Origin: Chenggangzhangella methanolivorans
GTDB taxonomy: Bacteria > Pseudomonadota > Alphaproteobacteria > Rhizobiales > Methylopilaceae
Direction: 5' to 3'
Length of the DNA stretch: 64,000 nt
NCBI RefSeq assembly: GCF_019797865.1
Contig: NZ_CP081869.1
Coordinates: 2,381,501-2,445,500, forward strand
Position numbers and translations under genes: made by a program. Below, piece by piece: positions 1 through 8,656 of this stretch (position 1 is its first letter; each line of letters starts with the position of its first letter). The notes beneath the pieces are model-generated. The model had not been told where the DNA came from. It ran no database searches and was given only the letters and a program-made list of their open reading frames with translations.

Positions 1-232
1 CCTTGAACATCGCCTCGACGTCAGCCTCGTCGGAGACGTCGGCCCCGATGGCGATCGCCTCGCCGCCGGCCTTCTCGATCGCGGCGACGACGTTCTTGGC
101 TTCGTCTTCTTGCGAGCGGTAATTGACCGCGACCTTCGCGCCGGCCGCGCCCATGGCTTGGGCGGTCGCGCGCCCGATCCCGGAGCTCGCGCCAGTGACG
201 AGCGCCACCTGTCCTTCCAGTGAAATCCGCAT
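1..232 (-). CDS. SDR family NAD(P)-dependent oxidoreductase, N-terminal part
   Basis: This is the first 77 codons of a short-chain dehydrogenase/reductase that runs off the left edge. The start ATG lies at 232-230. Residues 13-20 read TGASSGIG, the glycine-rich nucleotide-binding motif of classical SDRs, followed by an NYRSQ stretch at the end of the second beta strand, where Arg/Ser favour NADP(H) or NAD(H) binding. The sequence resembles glucose 1-dehydrogenase-type SDRs. The catalytic Ser-Tyr-Lys region is outside the window, so the substrate cannot be assigned. Confidence 0.85.
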   Translation of the reverse strand, partial: MRISLEGQVALVTGASSGIGRATAQAMGAAGAKVAVNYRSQEDEAKNVVAAIEKAGGEAIAIGADVSDEADVEAMFK

Positions 233-328
233 GAGCCTCGAGGAGGTCGTTGTCCCGCGAGGGGTCAACGGCCGTCGGGCGAGCCCCGTTCCCTGAACCG
301 CTCGTGATGGGTTCTCGACGTGAGACGC

Positions 329-484
329 CTCCCTCCCTGGGACAGGGGAGGGTAAGGGTGGGGTGGGCGCCAGAAAGAGGCGATGGCCGCCGATACATCC
401 GGGACTGCTTAAGCTCTACGCCCAGCGACCCCACCCGACCCCGGCTCCGCCGGGGCCGCCCTCCCCTCTTCGAGGGAGGGAGGG
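329..484. repeat. Intergenic palindromic repeat, family A copy 1
   Basis: Two arms, a CCCTGGGACAGGGGAGGG-type arm near 329-369 and a CCCTCCCCTCTTCGAGGGAGGG-type arm near 460-484, flank a GGGTGGGG/CGACCCCACCC complementary pair, so the region can fold into a long hairpin. The same arrangement recurs at 14181-14340. It lies between two genes both read on the minus strand. The gap between them (233-491) holds nothing else that I recognise. Confidence 0.65.
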
Positions 485-491
485 TGCGCGC

Positions 492-1487
492 TTACTTCCG
501 CTCCGCCAGCGTGAACCAGCCCACCCCCGCGAGCACGAGCGCCGCGCCTGCGAAGTCGATCAGCGTCACGGGCTCGGCCAGCAGAACCGCCGCGAGCGCG
601 AGCGTCGCGATCGGGCTCACCGTGCCGATCACGGCGTTGGCCTGCGCGGTGATCTTGTGAAGGGCGGCCGAGAGCAGGAAGGTCGGCAGCAGCGTGCCGA
701 CGAAGGCGAGCACGAAGGCGACGACCCACGCGCGGGTCGTGAGCTCCCACAGCACCGACAGATCGCGCAGGATCAGGAACTGCACGATCGCGCCGATCGC
801 CGCCCCCGTCATCGCGATGCAGGTGAAGAGTTTCGGGCCGAGCGCGCCGATCCGGGGCTTGGCCAGCAGCTGGTAGAGCGCGAAGGCGACCGCCGAGCAC
901 AGGACGAGCGCAGCCCCGATCTGGGTGGCTTCCGCGCCAGAAACCGTCATGTCCTTGGTGAAGACGAGCGCGAGGCCGGCATAGCTCAGCGCGAAGGCGC
1001 CGAGCGCCTCAAGGCGAAAGGGCTGTCCGAAGAACGCCGCGCCGAGCAGCACCGTGAACAGCGGATAGGTGAACAGGATCAGCCGTTCGAACGGCGCGGA
1101 GATGTAGTTGAGGCCCAGAAAGTCCGTGTAGGACGCGAACCAGTAGCCGAGCAGCCCGACGCCCAGCACGGCGACGAACATCCGCGCGTCAAGCGCCGCG
1201 GGCCTTCCCTCGCGCGCCACCGCCATGAAGCCGATCGCGACATAGACCGGGACCGAGAGCCCCATGCGCAGCGCAAGCAGCGTCTCGGTGTCGACGCCCT
1301 CCGCATAGGCGAACTTGATGATGACGCCCTTGGCCGAGAACAGGATCGCGCCCGCGGCCGCCAGCGCATATCCGGCCCAGGGTGCGCCGGCCGCGGGAGG
1401 CGGCGCGGCCGCCGGCTCGGACAGGCGCGCGGCTTCCGGGTCCGCGGATGCGGCGGAGGGCGTTGCTGGGGCCTGCGGCGTCGACAT
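492..1487 (-). CDS. EamA/DMT-family transporter
   Basis: A 331-residue inner-membrane protein with about ten hydrophobic segments arranged as two EamA repeats, preceded by a ~35-residue Ala/Pro-rich cytosolic tail. Drug/metabolite-transporter signatures are visible: a small-residue-rich first helix (AAAGAILFSAKGV, ~48-60) and a final helix pair ending in ALVLAGVGWFTLAERK. Members export amino acids or other small metabolites, but the substrate here is unknown. The next gene on this strand is an unrelated SDR across a repeat-bearing gap, so it is probably transcribed alone. Confidence 0.88.
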   Translation of the reverse strand: MSTPQAPATPSAASADPEAARLSEPAAAPPPAAGAPWAGYALAAAGAILFSAKGVIIKFAYAEGVDTETLLALRMGLSVPVYVAIGFMAVAREGRPAALDARMFVAVLGVGLLGYWFASYTDFLGLNYISAPFERLILFTYPLFTVLLGAAFFGQPFRLEALGAFALSYAGLALVFTKDMTVSGAEATQIGAALVLCSAVAFALYQLLAKPRIGALGPKLFTCIAMTGAAIGAIVQFLILRDLSVLWELTTRAWVVAFVLAFVGTLLPTFLLSAALHKITAQANAVIGTVSPIATLALAAVLLAEPVTLIDFAGAALVLAGVGWFTLAERK

Positions 1488-1837
1488 GGTCCCGAGCCGC
1501 TAGCACGCGCGCTCAGGGGCGGCCAGCGGCGTCGGCGCAAGCCTGCCGCGCGTCGGGCGGAATAGCCCGGCCGCTCCCCCGCGACCGGGCCAGACTCGCG
1601 TCTTTCGCAGCGGAGAGGGGCGGGAATCCGCTTTGACGCCCTTTCGGGGCGGGGGAAGCCACGCGAGACCGTTCCGGAAGCCGTCCGGCCGAACCGCGGC
1701 GCGACCTTAGCGCTCCATCCTGTCGCCCGACTGTCGGGGGCCGGAGATTTCTGCGGCTGGAATTCTTCGGGGGAGGCCGTAAAGACGGTCTGGGGCTGGG
1801 GCGTAGACCGTTTGCGCGCCGGAGTTCGATAGCGCCG
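1488..1837. other. Gene-free divergent intergenic region
   Basis: This 350-bp stretch separates the minus-strand EamA transporter gene from the plus-strand two-component operon and should hold both promoters. I see no RNA gene, strong palindrome or recognisable operator in it. Confidence 0.5.
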
Positions 1838-2512
1838 ATGAGGCTCCTACTCATAGAAGACAGCGAGCGCCTGCGAGAGCTCGTGACCGAGGCGGTCCGC
1901 GCGGCCGGCTGGCGGATCGACGCGGTCGGCAGCATGGCCGAAGCGGAGGCCGCGACCGCGGTCGCCCAGTACGACGCGCTCCTGCTCGACCTCGGCCTGC
2001 CGGACGGCGACGGGGTCGAGCTGATCCGCGCCCGCCGCGCGGCGCGCGACCAGACCCCCATCCTCGTGCTCTCGGCCCGCGCCGGCGTCGACGACCGGAT
2101 CGGCGGGCTCGACGCCGGGGCCGACGACTATCTGGCCAAGCCCTTCAACAGCCGCGAGCTGCTGGCGCGCGTCCGCGCTTTGATGCGCCGCGCGCCGCTG
2201 TCGGCGCAGCCGGTGCTCGAGGCCGGCCGGCTGCGCTTCGACCCCGCGGCCGGCTCCGCCTTCTGCGGCGACGAGCCGGTGAAGCTGTCGCCGCGCGAAC
2301 GCGCCCTGCTCGAAATCCTGATGCGCAACGTCGGGCGCGTCGTCACCTCCGGCCATCTCGAGGAGGCGCTGTCGGAGTTCGAGGGCACGACGAGCCGCAA
2401 CGCCGTCGAGCTCGTGCTGTCGCGGCTTCGGCGCAAGCTCTCGCCCTTCGACGTCGGGGCCGCGATCGAGACCGTGCGGAGCGTCGGCTACCTGCTGCGC
2501 GAGGTCGGGTGA
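1838..2512 (+). CDS. OmpR/PhoB-type response regulator
   Basis: A 224-residue two-component transcription factor. The receiver domain (1-115) has the acidic pair E7/D8, phospho-acceptor D51 in LLLDLGLPDGDG, conserved S79 and K101 in YLAKPF. A winged-helix Trans_reg_C domain follows (about 125-222), with the VKLSPRERALLEIL start and the VRSVGYLLR wing typical of the QseB/PmrA/TctD branch. The stop overlaps the GTG of the histidine kinase gene, so the two are translationally coupled and certainly cognate partners. The signal and regulon are unknown. Confidence 0.93.
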   Translation: MRLLLIEDSERLRELVTEAVRAAGWRIDAVGSMAEAEAATAVAQYDALLLDLGLPDGDGVELIRARRAARDQTPILVLSARAGVDDRIGGLDAGADDYLAKPFNSRELLARVRALMRRAPLSAQPVLEAGRLRFDPAAGSAFCGDEPVKLSPRERALLEILMRNVGRVVTSGHLEEALSEFEGTTSRNAVELVLSRLRRKLSPFDVGAAIETVRSVGYLLREVG

Positions 2513-3879
2513 CCGCCAGGCCGTCGCGGCCCGAGACGCTCGGCCGCGTCGTCGCCCGGCGGATCGTGCTGTTCGCGCTCATCGCCATGGTGGCGCAGTC
2601 GGCCTGGATGCTGTGGCGCTATCTCGGCGACCCCGACCATATGGCCGACCATCTCGTCGACATGGAGGTCGACGCGCTGTCGGAAGGCGTCAAGCTGCGC
2701 GACGGGCAGGTGACGTTCGAGCTGCCGCCCGGGCTCGCGGGCCGCTATGGCGGCGCGGCGACCGGCTACGCGGCGAGGGTGCGCGGGCCTGACGGCGCGA
2801 CGCTGTGGCGAAGCTGCGACGAGGCCTGCATCGCCAAGGCGTTTCCGATCGACGAGCCGCTCGCCTCCTCGTGGATGCGGCGCAACGACAGCGGCTACCC
2901 GCTGTCGGTCAAGGGCGGCCACGAGGTTCTCGTCGGCGGGCGGAGCGTCTATGTCGAGGCGGCGATCGACGAGGATCCGGACGGCGTCGTCGCCAACGTC
3001 ATCATCGCCGAACTCGTCGAGGAGATGCTCCTGCCCACGGGCGTCGCGCTGGCGTTTGCGATCGGCGCCTCGCTCTATTCGATCGGGCGCTCGCTCGCGC
3101 CCGTCTCGGAAGCCGCCCGGGCGGCCGGGGGGCTCGACCCGCTCGGGCCGATCGTGCGGCTCGACGCCGAAGGCATGCCGCTCGAGGTCGCGCGCTTCGT
3201 CGACGCGGTGAACCGAAGCTATGGGCGGGTGCGCGAGCTCGTCGCCGCGCAACGGCTGTTCACCGCCGCCATCAGCCACGAGATCCGCACGCCGCTCGCG
3301 GCGATTCGGCTCGAGCTCGAGCGCGTCGACCATCCCCGCGCCCGTCGCGCGACCGCGGAGCTCGACGAGCTCGTGGCCTTCGTCGAGCAGCTCACCGCGC
3401 TCGCCCGCATCGAGGCCGCCGACCGGCCGGTCACGGCGCCGGTCGACCTGACGGCGGCGCTGCGAGAGGTCGTCGCCGGCGTCGCCCCCTGGGTGTTCGA
3501 CAAGGGCGCGACCATCGCGCTCGTCGAGGATGGGGCCGCCGCCGTGAACGGCGACGAGCGCCTGATCCGCAACGCGGCCCGCAATCTCGTGGAGAATGCG
3601 GTGAGGCACGGCGGAAAGGGCGTAGCCGTGACGGTGCGGGCGGGGCCCGGCGCCGCCTTCTCGGTCGAGGACGACGGCCGCGACGCGCCGGCCGCGGAGG
3701 AGATCGCCGCCCCCGGCCAGGCCCGCCTCGGCGACGGGCTCGGGGTCGGCCTCGAGATCGTGCGCCGTATCGCGGCGATGCACGACGCGCGGTTCGAGAT
3801 CGCGCCGCTCCCCCCGCGCGGCGTCGGCGCGCGGTTGCTGTTTCCCGAGGCCTCGGCGGCGCCGCGCAGGACGACGTGA
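2509..3879 (+). CDS. Sensor histidine kinase, partner of the upstream regulator
   Basis: A 456-residue membrane kinase starting at a GTG that overlaps the regulator stop by four bases. A first transmembrane helix (~18-38), a ~130-residue periplasmic sensor region with two close cysteines (RSCDEACIAK), and a second helix (~170-190) precede the HisKA domain with the phospho-accepting H-box SHEIRTPL (~260). The ATPase domain has an N-box (RNLVENAVRH), a shortened G1 box (VEDDGRD) and the G2 box GLGVGLEIV. The closely spaced cysteines suggest metal or redox sensing, but that is only inference. Confidence 0.92.
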   Translation: MTARPSRPETLGRVVARRIVLFALIAMVAQSAWMLWRYLGDPDHMADHLVDMEVDALSEGVKLRDGQVTFELPPGLAGRYGGAATGYAARVRGPDGATLWRSCDEACIAKAFPIDEPLASSWMRRNDSGYPLSVKGGHEVLVGGRSVYVEAAIDEDPDGVVANVIIAELVEEMLLPTGVALAFAIGASLYSIGRSLAPVSEAARAAGGLDPLGPIVRLDAEGMPLEVARFVDAVNRSYGRVRELVAAQRLFTAAISHEIRTPLAAIRLELERVDHPRARRATAELDELVAFVEQLTALARIEAADRPVTAPVDLTAALREVVAGVAPWVFDKGATIALVEDGAAAVNGDERLIRNAARNLVENAVRHGGKGVAVTVRAGPGAAFSVEDDGRDAPAAEEIAAPGQARLGDGLGVGLEIVRRIAAMHDARFEIAPLPPRGVGARLLFPEASAAPRRTT

Positions 3880-3950
3880 CCCTCCGGCCGTAGGACAGGA
3901 CGCCGCATACGCAGTTTCACGAACTGCGGCGGGATCACGTTCCCGTCATT

Positions 3951-3980
3951 CCAAAGCGCCCCGCGCATGGGGCGCTTTGG
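3951..3980 (+). promoter_or_regulatory. Perfect 12-bp hairpin next to a ribosome binding site
   Basis: CCAAAGCGCCCC (3951-3962) and GGGGCGCTTTGG (3969-3980) form a perfect stem with a six-base loop, ending 8 bases before the ATG of the exported-protein gene. There is no T tract, so it is a poor intrinsic terminator. In an mRNA the right arm touches the G-rich Shine-Dalgarno region. A weaker hairpin (GCAGTT/AACTGC, 3911-3927) precedes it. It could end the kinase operon or tune initiation of the next gene. Confidence 0.5.
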
Positions 3981-3988
3981 GGGGCGAC

Positions 3989-4504
3989 ATGAAAAGACTT
4001 CTCACTCTCGCGGCCTGCGCCGCGGTTCTCTCGGCCGCCGCGCCGTCGCGCGCCGACGAATCCGTCCAGCAGCTCGTCGACATCCTGCGCGCCCAGTCGG
4101 CCGAGAAGACCGCGGTCAAGGAACGCTTCACGCCGGCCGCGGGCGTGAAGGTGTCCCAGGTCCAGATCACCGTGAAGATCAACATCAGGTCGGACATCCC
4201 GGCCGACGCCAAGCCGACCTGCTCGGGCTACCTGCTGCACAACAACAGCAACAACGTCTCCTTCCAGGAGAACGCGACGATGATCAGCACCCGCAAGGGC
4301 GCGACGGCGACCTGCGTCCTCACCATCCCGTTCGCCTGGCCGGACGCGAACCTCGCAGGGATCGTCTACGCCAACGCCAGCATCTACTGGGGCGCCGGCC
4401 AGTCGAGCGGCCTGATCAACCGCAGCAGCTCCCGCTCCGCGGTGCCGCTCCCGATGCCGCCGGAAGGCGGGACGGCGAAGACGAGCCTCGACTTCACGCT
4501 CTGA
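3989..4504 (+). CDS. Exported protein of unknown function
   Basis: A 171-residue protein with a clear Sec signal peptide (MKRLLTLAACAAVLSAAAPSRA, cleavage near 23). The mature part is beta-rich, with two cysteines (PTCSGY and ATCVLT) that could form a disulfide. I recognise no family. ATG 3989 is preferred to the in-frame ATG four codons upstream because it gives a normal signal peptide and follows a G-rich ribosome binding site. The gene follows the two-component pair across 109 bp and may be one of its targets, but the sequence does not prove that. Confidence 0.7.
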   Translation: MKRLLTLAACAAVLSAAAPSRADESVQQLVDILRAQSAEKTAVKERFTPAAGVKVSQVQITVKINIRSDIPADAKPTCSGYLLHNNSNNVSFQENATMISTRKGATATCVLTIPFAWPDANLAGIVYANASIYWGAGQSSGLINRSSSRSAVPLPMPPEGGTAKTSLDFTL

Positions 4505-4526
4505 TCGGAATGCTGGCTGGCTGGGC

Positions 4527-4991
4527 TCAGCCCGGCCAGCCCTCGATCCTGAGGCCGCTCGCGGCCTCGGCCTCCTCGCGCGACACATGGCGCTTCGGCT
4601 CGGCGAAGGTCCAGACATGGCCCTGCGGGTCGCGCGCCTGATAGACGCGATCGCCGTAGAACTGGTCGGACGGCTCCATCAGGATCTCGGCGCCGGCCTC
4701 GCGCGAGCGCGCGCAGTGGGCGTCGACGTCCTCGTCGAGATGGACGTGGAGGATCTGGGTGCAGCGCCCGCCGACGGAAGCCGGGCTTGCGGTGAAGTCG
4801 GCCCATTCGGAGCCGACATAGACCAGCCCGCCGCGATGGCGCATCTCGGAATGGACGATCGCGCCGGCTTCGTCGCGGATCACCATCACGCGCTCGAAGC
4901 CGAAGGCCTTTTCGAGCCAGTCGAGCGCCGCGGCGGGATCCGCGTAGAACACGGCGCTCGCCAAGGCCGGGCGGCGGAACGGATCTTCCAT
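4527..4991 (-). CDS. VOC-family (glyoxalase/bleomycin-resistance-like) protein
   Basis: A 154-residue vicinal-oxygen-chelate fold protein. The paired beta-alpha-beta-beta-beta modules start with VFYADPAAALDWLEKAFGFE and end with YGDRVYQARDPQGHVWTFAEPKR, the C-terminal module of the PhnB/YaeR-like VOC branch. Candidate metal ligands are the His of the RHRG/HVHL region and the Glu of the FAEP strand. Substrate is unknown. It lies 26 bp downstream of metX on the same strand and may share its transcript. Confidence 0.85.
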   Translation of the reverse strand: MEDPFRRPALASAVFYADPAAALDWLEKAFGFERVMVIRDEAGAIVHSEMRHRGGLVYVGSEWADFTASPASVGGRCTQILHVHLDEDVDAHCARSREAGAEILMEPSDQFYGDRVYQARDPQGHVWTFAEPKRHVSREEAEAASGLRIEGWPG

Positions 4992-5017
4992 GACGGCTCC
5001 GTATGGTCGGACGTCGC

Positions 5018-6226
5018 TTAGAGCCCGCGCACCTTCGCGGCGGAGTCCAGGAAGCCCTTGGTGGTGGCGAACAGCTCCGGCACCTCGAGCAGGAAGGCGT
5101 CGTGGCCCTTGTCGGTCGCGATCTCGACGAAGGAGACGTTGGCGGCCGCGGCGTTGAGCGCATGCACGACCTGCCGAGACCCTTCGGTCGGGAACAGCCA
5201 GTCCGAGGTGAAGGAGACGACGCAGAACCGCGTCTTCGTGCCCTGGAAGGCGCCCGCGAGCGTGCCGTCGGCCGCGAGGTCGAAATAGTCCATCGCGCGG
5301 GTGACGTAGAGATAGGAGTTCGCGTCGAAGCGCTCGACGAAGCTCGCGCCCTGGTGGCGCAGGTAGCTCTCGATCTGGAAATCGGCGTCGAAGCCGAAGG
5401 TGCGCGCGTCGCGGTCCTGCAGGTTGCGGCCGAACTTGGTCTGGAGCGCCGGCTCCGACAGATAGGTGATGTGCGCCGCCATGCGCGCGACCGCGAGGCC
5501 CTTGCGGGGCGTCGAGCCCTCGACGAGATAGCGGCCCTGCCGCCAGTCGGGATCGGCGGTGATGGCCTGGCGCCCGACCTCGTGGAACGCGATGTTCTGC
5601 GCCGAGTGCTTGTGCGCGGTCGCGATCGGCAGCGCGCAGAACACGCGGTCTGGATGGCGCGCCGCCCATTGCAGCACCTGCATGCCGCCCATCGAGCCGC
5701 CGGCTACGCAGAACAGCGACTCGATGCCGAGATGGTCGATCAGCATCGCCTGCGCGTCGACCATGTCGCGGATGGTCACGAGCGGCAGGTCGAGGCCGTA
5801 GGGCTCGCCGGTCGCGGGATTGGTGCTGGCCGGTCCCGTCGTGCCCATGCAGCCGCCGAGCACGTTCGAGCAGATGATGAAGAACCGGTCGGTGTCGATC
5901 GGCTTGCCGGGCCCGACCATGGTGGTCCACCAGCCGGGCTTGCCCGTGACGGGACTGACGTTCGCCACGTGCTGGTCGCCGGTCAGCGCGTGGCAGACCA
6001 GGATCGCGTTCGACTTCTCCGCGTTCAGCGTTCCATAGGTCTGGTAGGCGATGCGCAGGCCGGACAGGCTTTGGCCCGACTCGAGCGTGAGCGGCGCCGC
6101 GAATTCGGCGACGAGCGAATGCGGCGCGTCCGCCTCGCGGCGGGCGGCGGCGTTCGTTGAAAGCTCGATGGTCGCCTCGTTCATGGCGCCAAGGGTGAAG
6201 CGCCCGGGGGCGTTCCTGTCAATCAT
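5018..6226 (-). CDS. metX: Homoserine O-acetyltransferase
   Basis: A 402-residue alpha/beta-hydrolase-fold acyltransferase that activates homoserine for methionine synthesis. Visible marks are the LTGDQH loop (~81-86), the [10 protein letters not shown] region, the nucleophile elbow GGSMGG with Ser178, the catalytic Asp in FTSDWLFP and the His in DKGHDAFL. Some family members in alphaproteobacteria use succinyl-CoA, so donor specificity is not settled by name. ATG 6184 (MNEATIEL) is a likely alternative start. The frequent neighbour metW is absent here. No SAM-II riboswitch was found in the short upstream gap. Confidence 0.93.
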   Translation of the reverse strand: MIDRNAPGRFTLGAMNEATIELSTNAAARREADAPHSLVAEFAAPLTLESGQSLSGLRIAYQTYGTLNAEKSNAILVCHALTGDQHVANVSPVTGKPGWWTTMVGPGKPIDTDRFFIICSNVLGGCMGTTGPASTNPATGEPYGLDLPLVTIRDMVDAQAMLIDHLGIESLFCVAGGSMGGMQVLQWAARHPDRVFCALPIATAHKHSAQNIAFHEVGRQAITADPDWRQGRYLVEGSTPRKGLAVARMAAHITYLSEPALQTKFGRNLQDRDARTFGFDADFQIESYLRHQGASFVERFDANSYLYVTRAMDYFDLAADGTLAGAFQGTKTRFCVVSFTSDWLFPTEGSRQVVHALNAAAANVSFVEIATDKGHDAFLLEVPELFATTKGFLDSAAKVRGL

Positions 6227-6266
6227 GGAAGGCGCGGACCCACGTGTCGGCGCGCCAGCGGCGCTG

Positions 6267-7252
6267 TCACGGCCCGTTCAGCACCGCGGCGCAGGCGGCC
6301 GGCATCTTGGCGAGCGTGAGCGGCGGCGCGGGCTTCGGCGGAACCTTGGGCGGGCGCGGGAACAGGCGGCCGGGCGTGAACCACCAGTCGAGCGCCTTGC
6401 CGCAGCCGTCGCCGGGCACGACGTCCGCCTGGCTCTTGCACGAGGCGTCGCTGCCCGAGCAGCCGAGCCGGATGTGTGGTAGTCGTGGCCCCAGACCGGC
6501 CGCACCTTCTGCAGCCAGGCCCGGTCGTTCCCCGCGTCCATGCAGAGCCGCCGCTTGATCGCCGGGTTGATCAGCACGCGCTCGACCTCCGGGTCGGTGG
6601 CGAAGATCTTGATGATCTGCAGCGTGTTCTTCGTGTAGTAGGCGTTGAGGTCGGTGCGGTTCTCGGCCACGAGATTGGTCGACATGATCTGCTCGCGCGC
6701 CTGCATGTTCATCTCGGCGGTCGGCATCGGGCGCAGCCACACGTCGACGTCGAGGCCGATCTGGTGCGAGGCGTGGCCCTTCAGCATCGGGCCGCCGCGC
6801 GGCTGCGACATGTCGCCGATGAGCAGGCCCGGCCAGGACGTGTTGGCCGCCACCTTCTTCGAGATGCGCTGGATGAACGAGACGAGCTTGGTGCGGCCGT
6901 AATAGCGGTTTCGCGAGGGCCGCATCACCTGCCAGGTCGCGCCCGAGAGCGGCAGCGCCTTGGCCCCCGCCATGCAGCCGTTCGAGTAGAAGCCGATCGA
7001 CTCCTCGCGGCCCTGGCTCGGTTTTTCGACGCGGCCGAACAGCTCTTTCGCAGGCGTGCCGGGTCCGACGGATTTGAGCGCCGGCACCGCATAGCCCGGC
7101 GGCGTGATGTCCTGCGCGGCGACCGGCGCTGACATCGTCAGGGCGAAAGCGGCGCACAGGCGAACTGCGCGCTTCGAGACGCCGCTTCGCGGCTCCTCAG
7201 CATGAGGATTCGCGGCGCGCTGCGCGAAACGCAGAAACTTCATCCTCGACAT
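6267..7252 (-). CDS. mepA: Penicillin-insensitive murein endopeptidase, frameshifted
   Basis: A periplasmic LAS-type metallopeptidase that cleaves D-Ala-mDAP crosslinks in peptidoglycan. The signal-peptide region ([11 protein letters not shown]) is followed by [14 protein letters not shown], which holds the first His and Asp zinc ligands, and later WGHDYH. Right after that the frame breaks (about 6473), and IRLGCSG... continues in another frame to the stop at 6267. Compared with the family motif HxxHxH, about four bases covering Phe-His are missing, so the last zinc-ligand histidine is lost as read. The N-terminal codons 10-30 are encoded by a dispersed repeat (see 7162-7301). Confidence 0.85.
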
Positions 7253-7301
7253 CCCTCATGCTGAGGAGCCGCCCGCAGGGCGGCGTCTCGAAGCACGCAG
7301 T
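7162..7301. repeat. Inverted pair of a ~47-bp palindromic repeat, family B
   Basis: Arms at about 7162-7208 and 7254-7301 are inverted copies of an element with the core GCTTCGAGACGCC ... GGCTCCTCAGCATGAGGA. The same element forms a second inverted pair at 36113-36237. The first arm lies inside the mepA reading frame and encodes part of its signal-peptide extension; the second fills the gap before gshB. Elements of this type are common in Hyphomicrobiales genomes. Confidence 0.8.
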
Positions 7302-7316
7302 CGGCCTCGACCAGCC

Positions 7317-8273
7317 TCATCCGCGCGCCTCCGACGCCCGACGCTCGATCGCGTCCCAGGTCGCGGCCGCGGCGTCCGGGCCTCCAAGACGCTTCACCGC
7401 GCGGATGCCGGTCGGGGAGGTCACGTTGATCTCGGTCAGAAATCCGTCGATCACGTCGAAGCCTACGAAAATCAGCCCGCGCCGCTTGAGCTCGGGTCCG
7501 ATGGTCTCGCAGATTTCGCGTTCGCGCGAGGACAATTCGGCGGTGTGCGCCGCTCCGCCGCGGATCATGTTGGAGCGGAGGTCGCCCGCCGCCGGAACGC
7601 GGTTGACCGCGCCCGCGAACTCGCCGTCCACCATCAGGATGCGCTTGTCGCCCTTGGACACGTTCGGCAGGAACTTCTGGACCATCCAGGGCTCTCGGAA
7701 GCTCGTGGAGAAGAAATCCAGCAGCGAGCCGTAATTGAGGTCGTCGCTCGTGAGGCGAAACACCGCCGAGCCGCCATGGCCGAACAGCGGCTTCACGACG
7801 ATGTCCTTGTGCTCCTCGCGGAAGGCCGCGACCTCGGCCTTGTCGCGGGTGACGAGCGTCGGCGGCATCAGGTGCGCGTAGTCGAGCACGAAGATCTTTT
7901 CGGGCGAGTTCCGCACCTGAACGGGATCGTTGACCACCAGCGTGTTCGGATGGACGCGCTCCAGCATGTAGGTGGTCGAGACGTAGAGGTTGTCGACCGG
8001 CGGATCCTGCCGCAGCAGCACGACGTCGATTTCGCTTGCGACGTCGACGCGGGTCTCCTCGCCGAGGCTGGCATGGTCGCCGACCACATCGCGCACCTCG
8101 CAGGGGCGGACGCGCGCATGGACCTGCTGGCCGGTCTGGCTGAGGCGGTCGGGCGTGTAGACGGCGAGTTCGTGGCCGCGCGCCTGAGCCTCCAGCATCA
8201 GCGCGAAGGTCGAGTCGCCTGCGATGTTGATCCGTTCGATCGGATCCATCTGGACGGCGACGCGGAGCTTCAT
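7317..8273 (-). CDS. gshB: Glutathione synthase
   Basis: A 318-residue ATP-grasp ligase joining gamma-glutamylcysteine and glycine. The start MKLRVAVQMDPIERINI, LLRQDPPVDNLYVSTTYMLE, the ATP-binding VVKPLFGHGGSAVFR, the GDKRILMVDGEFAGAVNRVP strand and the C-terminal FVGFDVIDGFLTEINVTSPT with Mg-binding Glu/Asn are all present and unbroken. ATG 8273 matches the family start, although the frame stays open far upstream. It follows rsmI and yraN on the same strand, a conserved neighbourhood. Confidence 0.96.
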   Translation of the reverse strand: MKLRVAVQMDPIERINIAGDSTFALMLEAQARGHELAVYTPDRLSQTGQQVHARVRPCEVRDVVGDHASLGEETRVDVASEIDVVLLRQDPPVDNLYVSTTYMLERVHPNTLVVNDPVQVRNSPEKIFVLDYAHLMPPTLVTRDKAEVAAFREEHKDIVVKPLFGHGGSAVFRLTSDDLNYGSLLDFFSTSFREPWMVQKFLPNVSKGDKRILMVDGEFAGAVNRVPAAGDLRSNMIRGGAAHTAELSSREREICETIGPELKRRGLIFVGFDVIDGFLTEINVTSPTGIRAVKRLGGPDAAAATWDAIERRASEARG

Positions 8274-8287
8274 GGGGACCGGATCTC

Positions 8288-8653
8288 TTACAGGCCGAAG
8301 GCGTTCGGCACGCGCTGCGGAAGCCGGCCGGGAACCACCAGCACGACGTCGAAGCTGACGACATATCTGGCGAATTCGGGCCGCTTCGCAAGGAAGGCTT
8401 CGGCGCCGCGGCGGATGCGGGCCTGCTGGCGCGGCGTCACCGCCTCGGCCGCGTCTCGAAACGTCGAGCGCGCCTTGACCTCGACGAAAGCGAGCGTGCG
8501 GCCGCGCAAGGCCACGACGTCGACCTCGCCCACGCCCGCCGACCAGCGCCGGGCGACGATGCGCCAGCCGGTGAGGCGCAGCAGCCAGACGGCGCGCGAT
8601 TCGGCCGAGAGGCCGAGCCGGAAGGCGCGGATGCGCTCGGGCGCCGCGGCCAC
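8288..8653 (-). CDS. YraN family (UPF0102) nuclease-like protein
   Basis: A 121-residue protein of the restriction-endonuclease-like fold. The core is AESRAVWLLRLTGWRIVARRW, then GEVDVVALRG with the conserved Glu/Asp, then FVEVKAR, which together make the E-x-D...ExK-type metal site. The cellular role is not established. It sits 3 bp downstream of rsmI and 14 bp upstream of gshB, the usual order in this group, and is part of one transcript. Confidence 0.92.
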   Translation of the reverse strand: MAAAPERIRAFRLGLSAESRAVWLLRLTGWRIVARRWSAGVGEVDVVALRGRTLAFVEVKARSTFRDAAEAVTPRQQARIRRGAEAFLAKRPEFARYVVSFDVVLVVPGRLPQRVPNAFGL

Positions 8654-8656
8654 GGA

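Noticed and set aside
6227-6266. SAM-II riboswitch upstream of metX
   Set aside because: The gap to mepA is only about 40 bp, and none of the riboswitch's conserved sequence is present.
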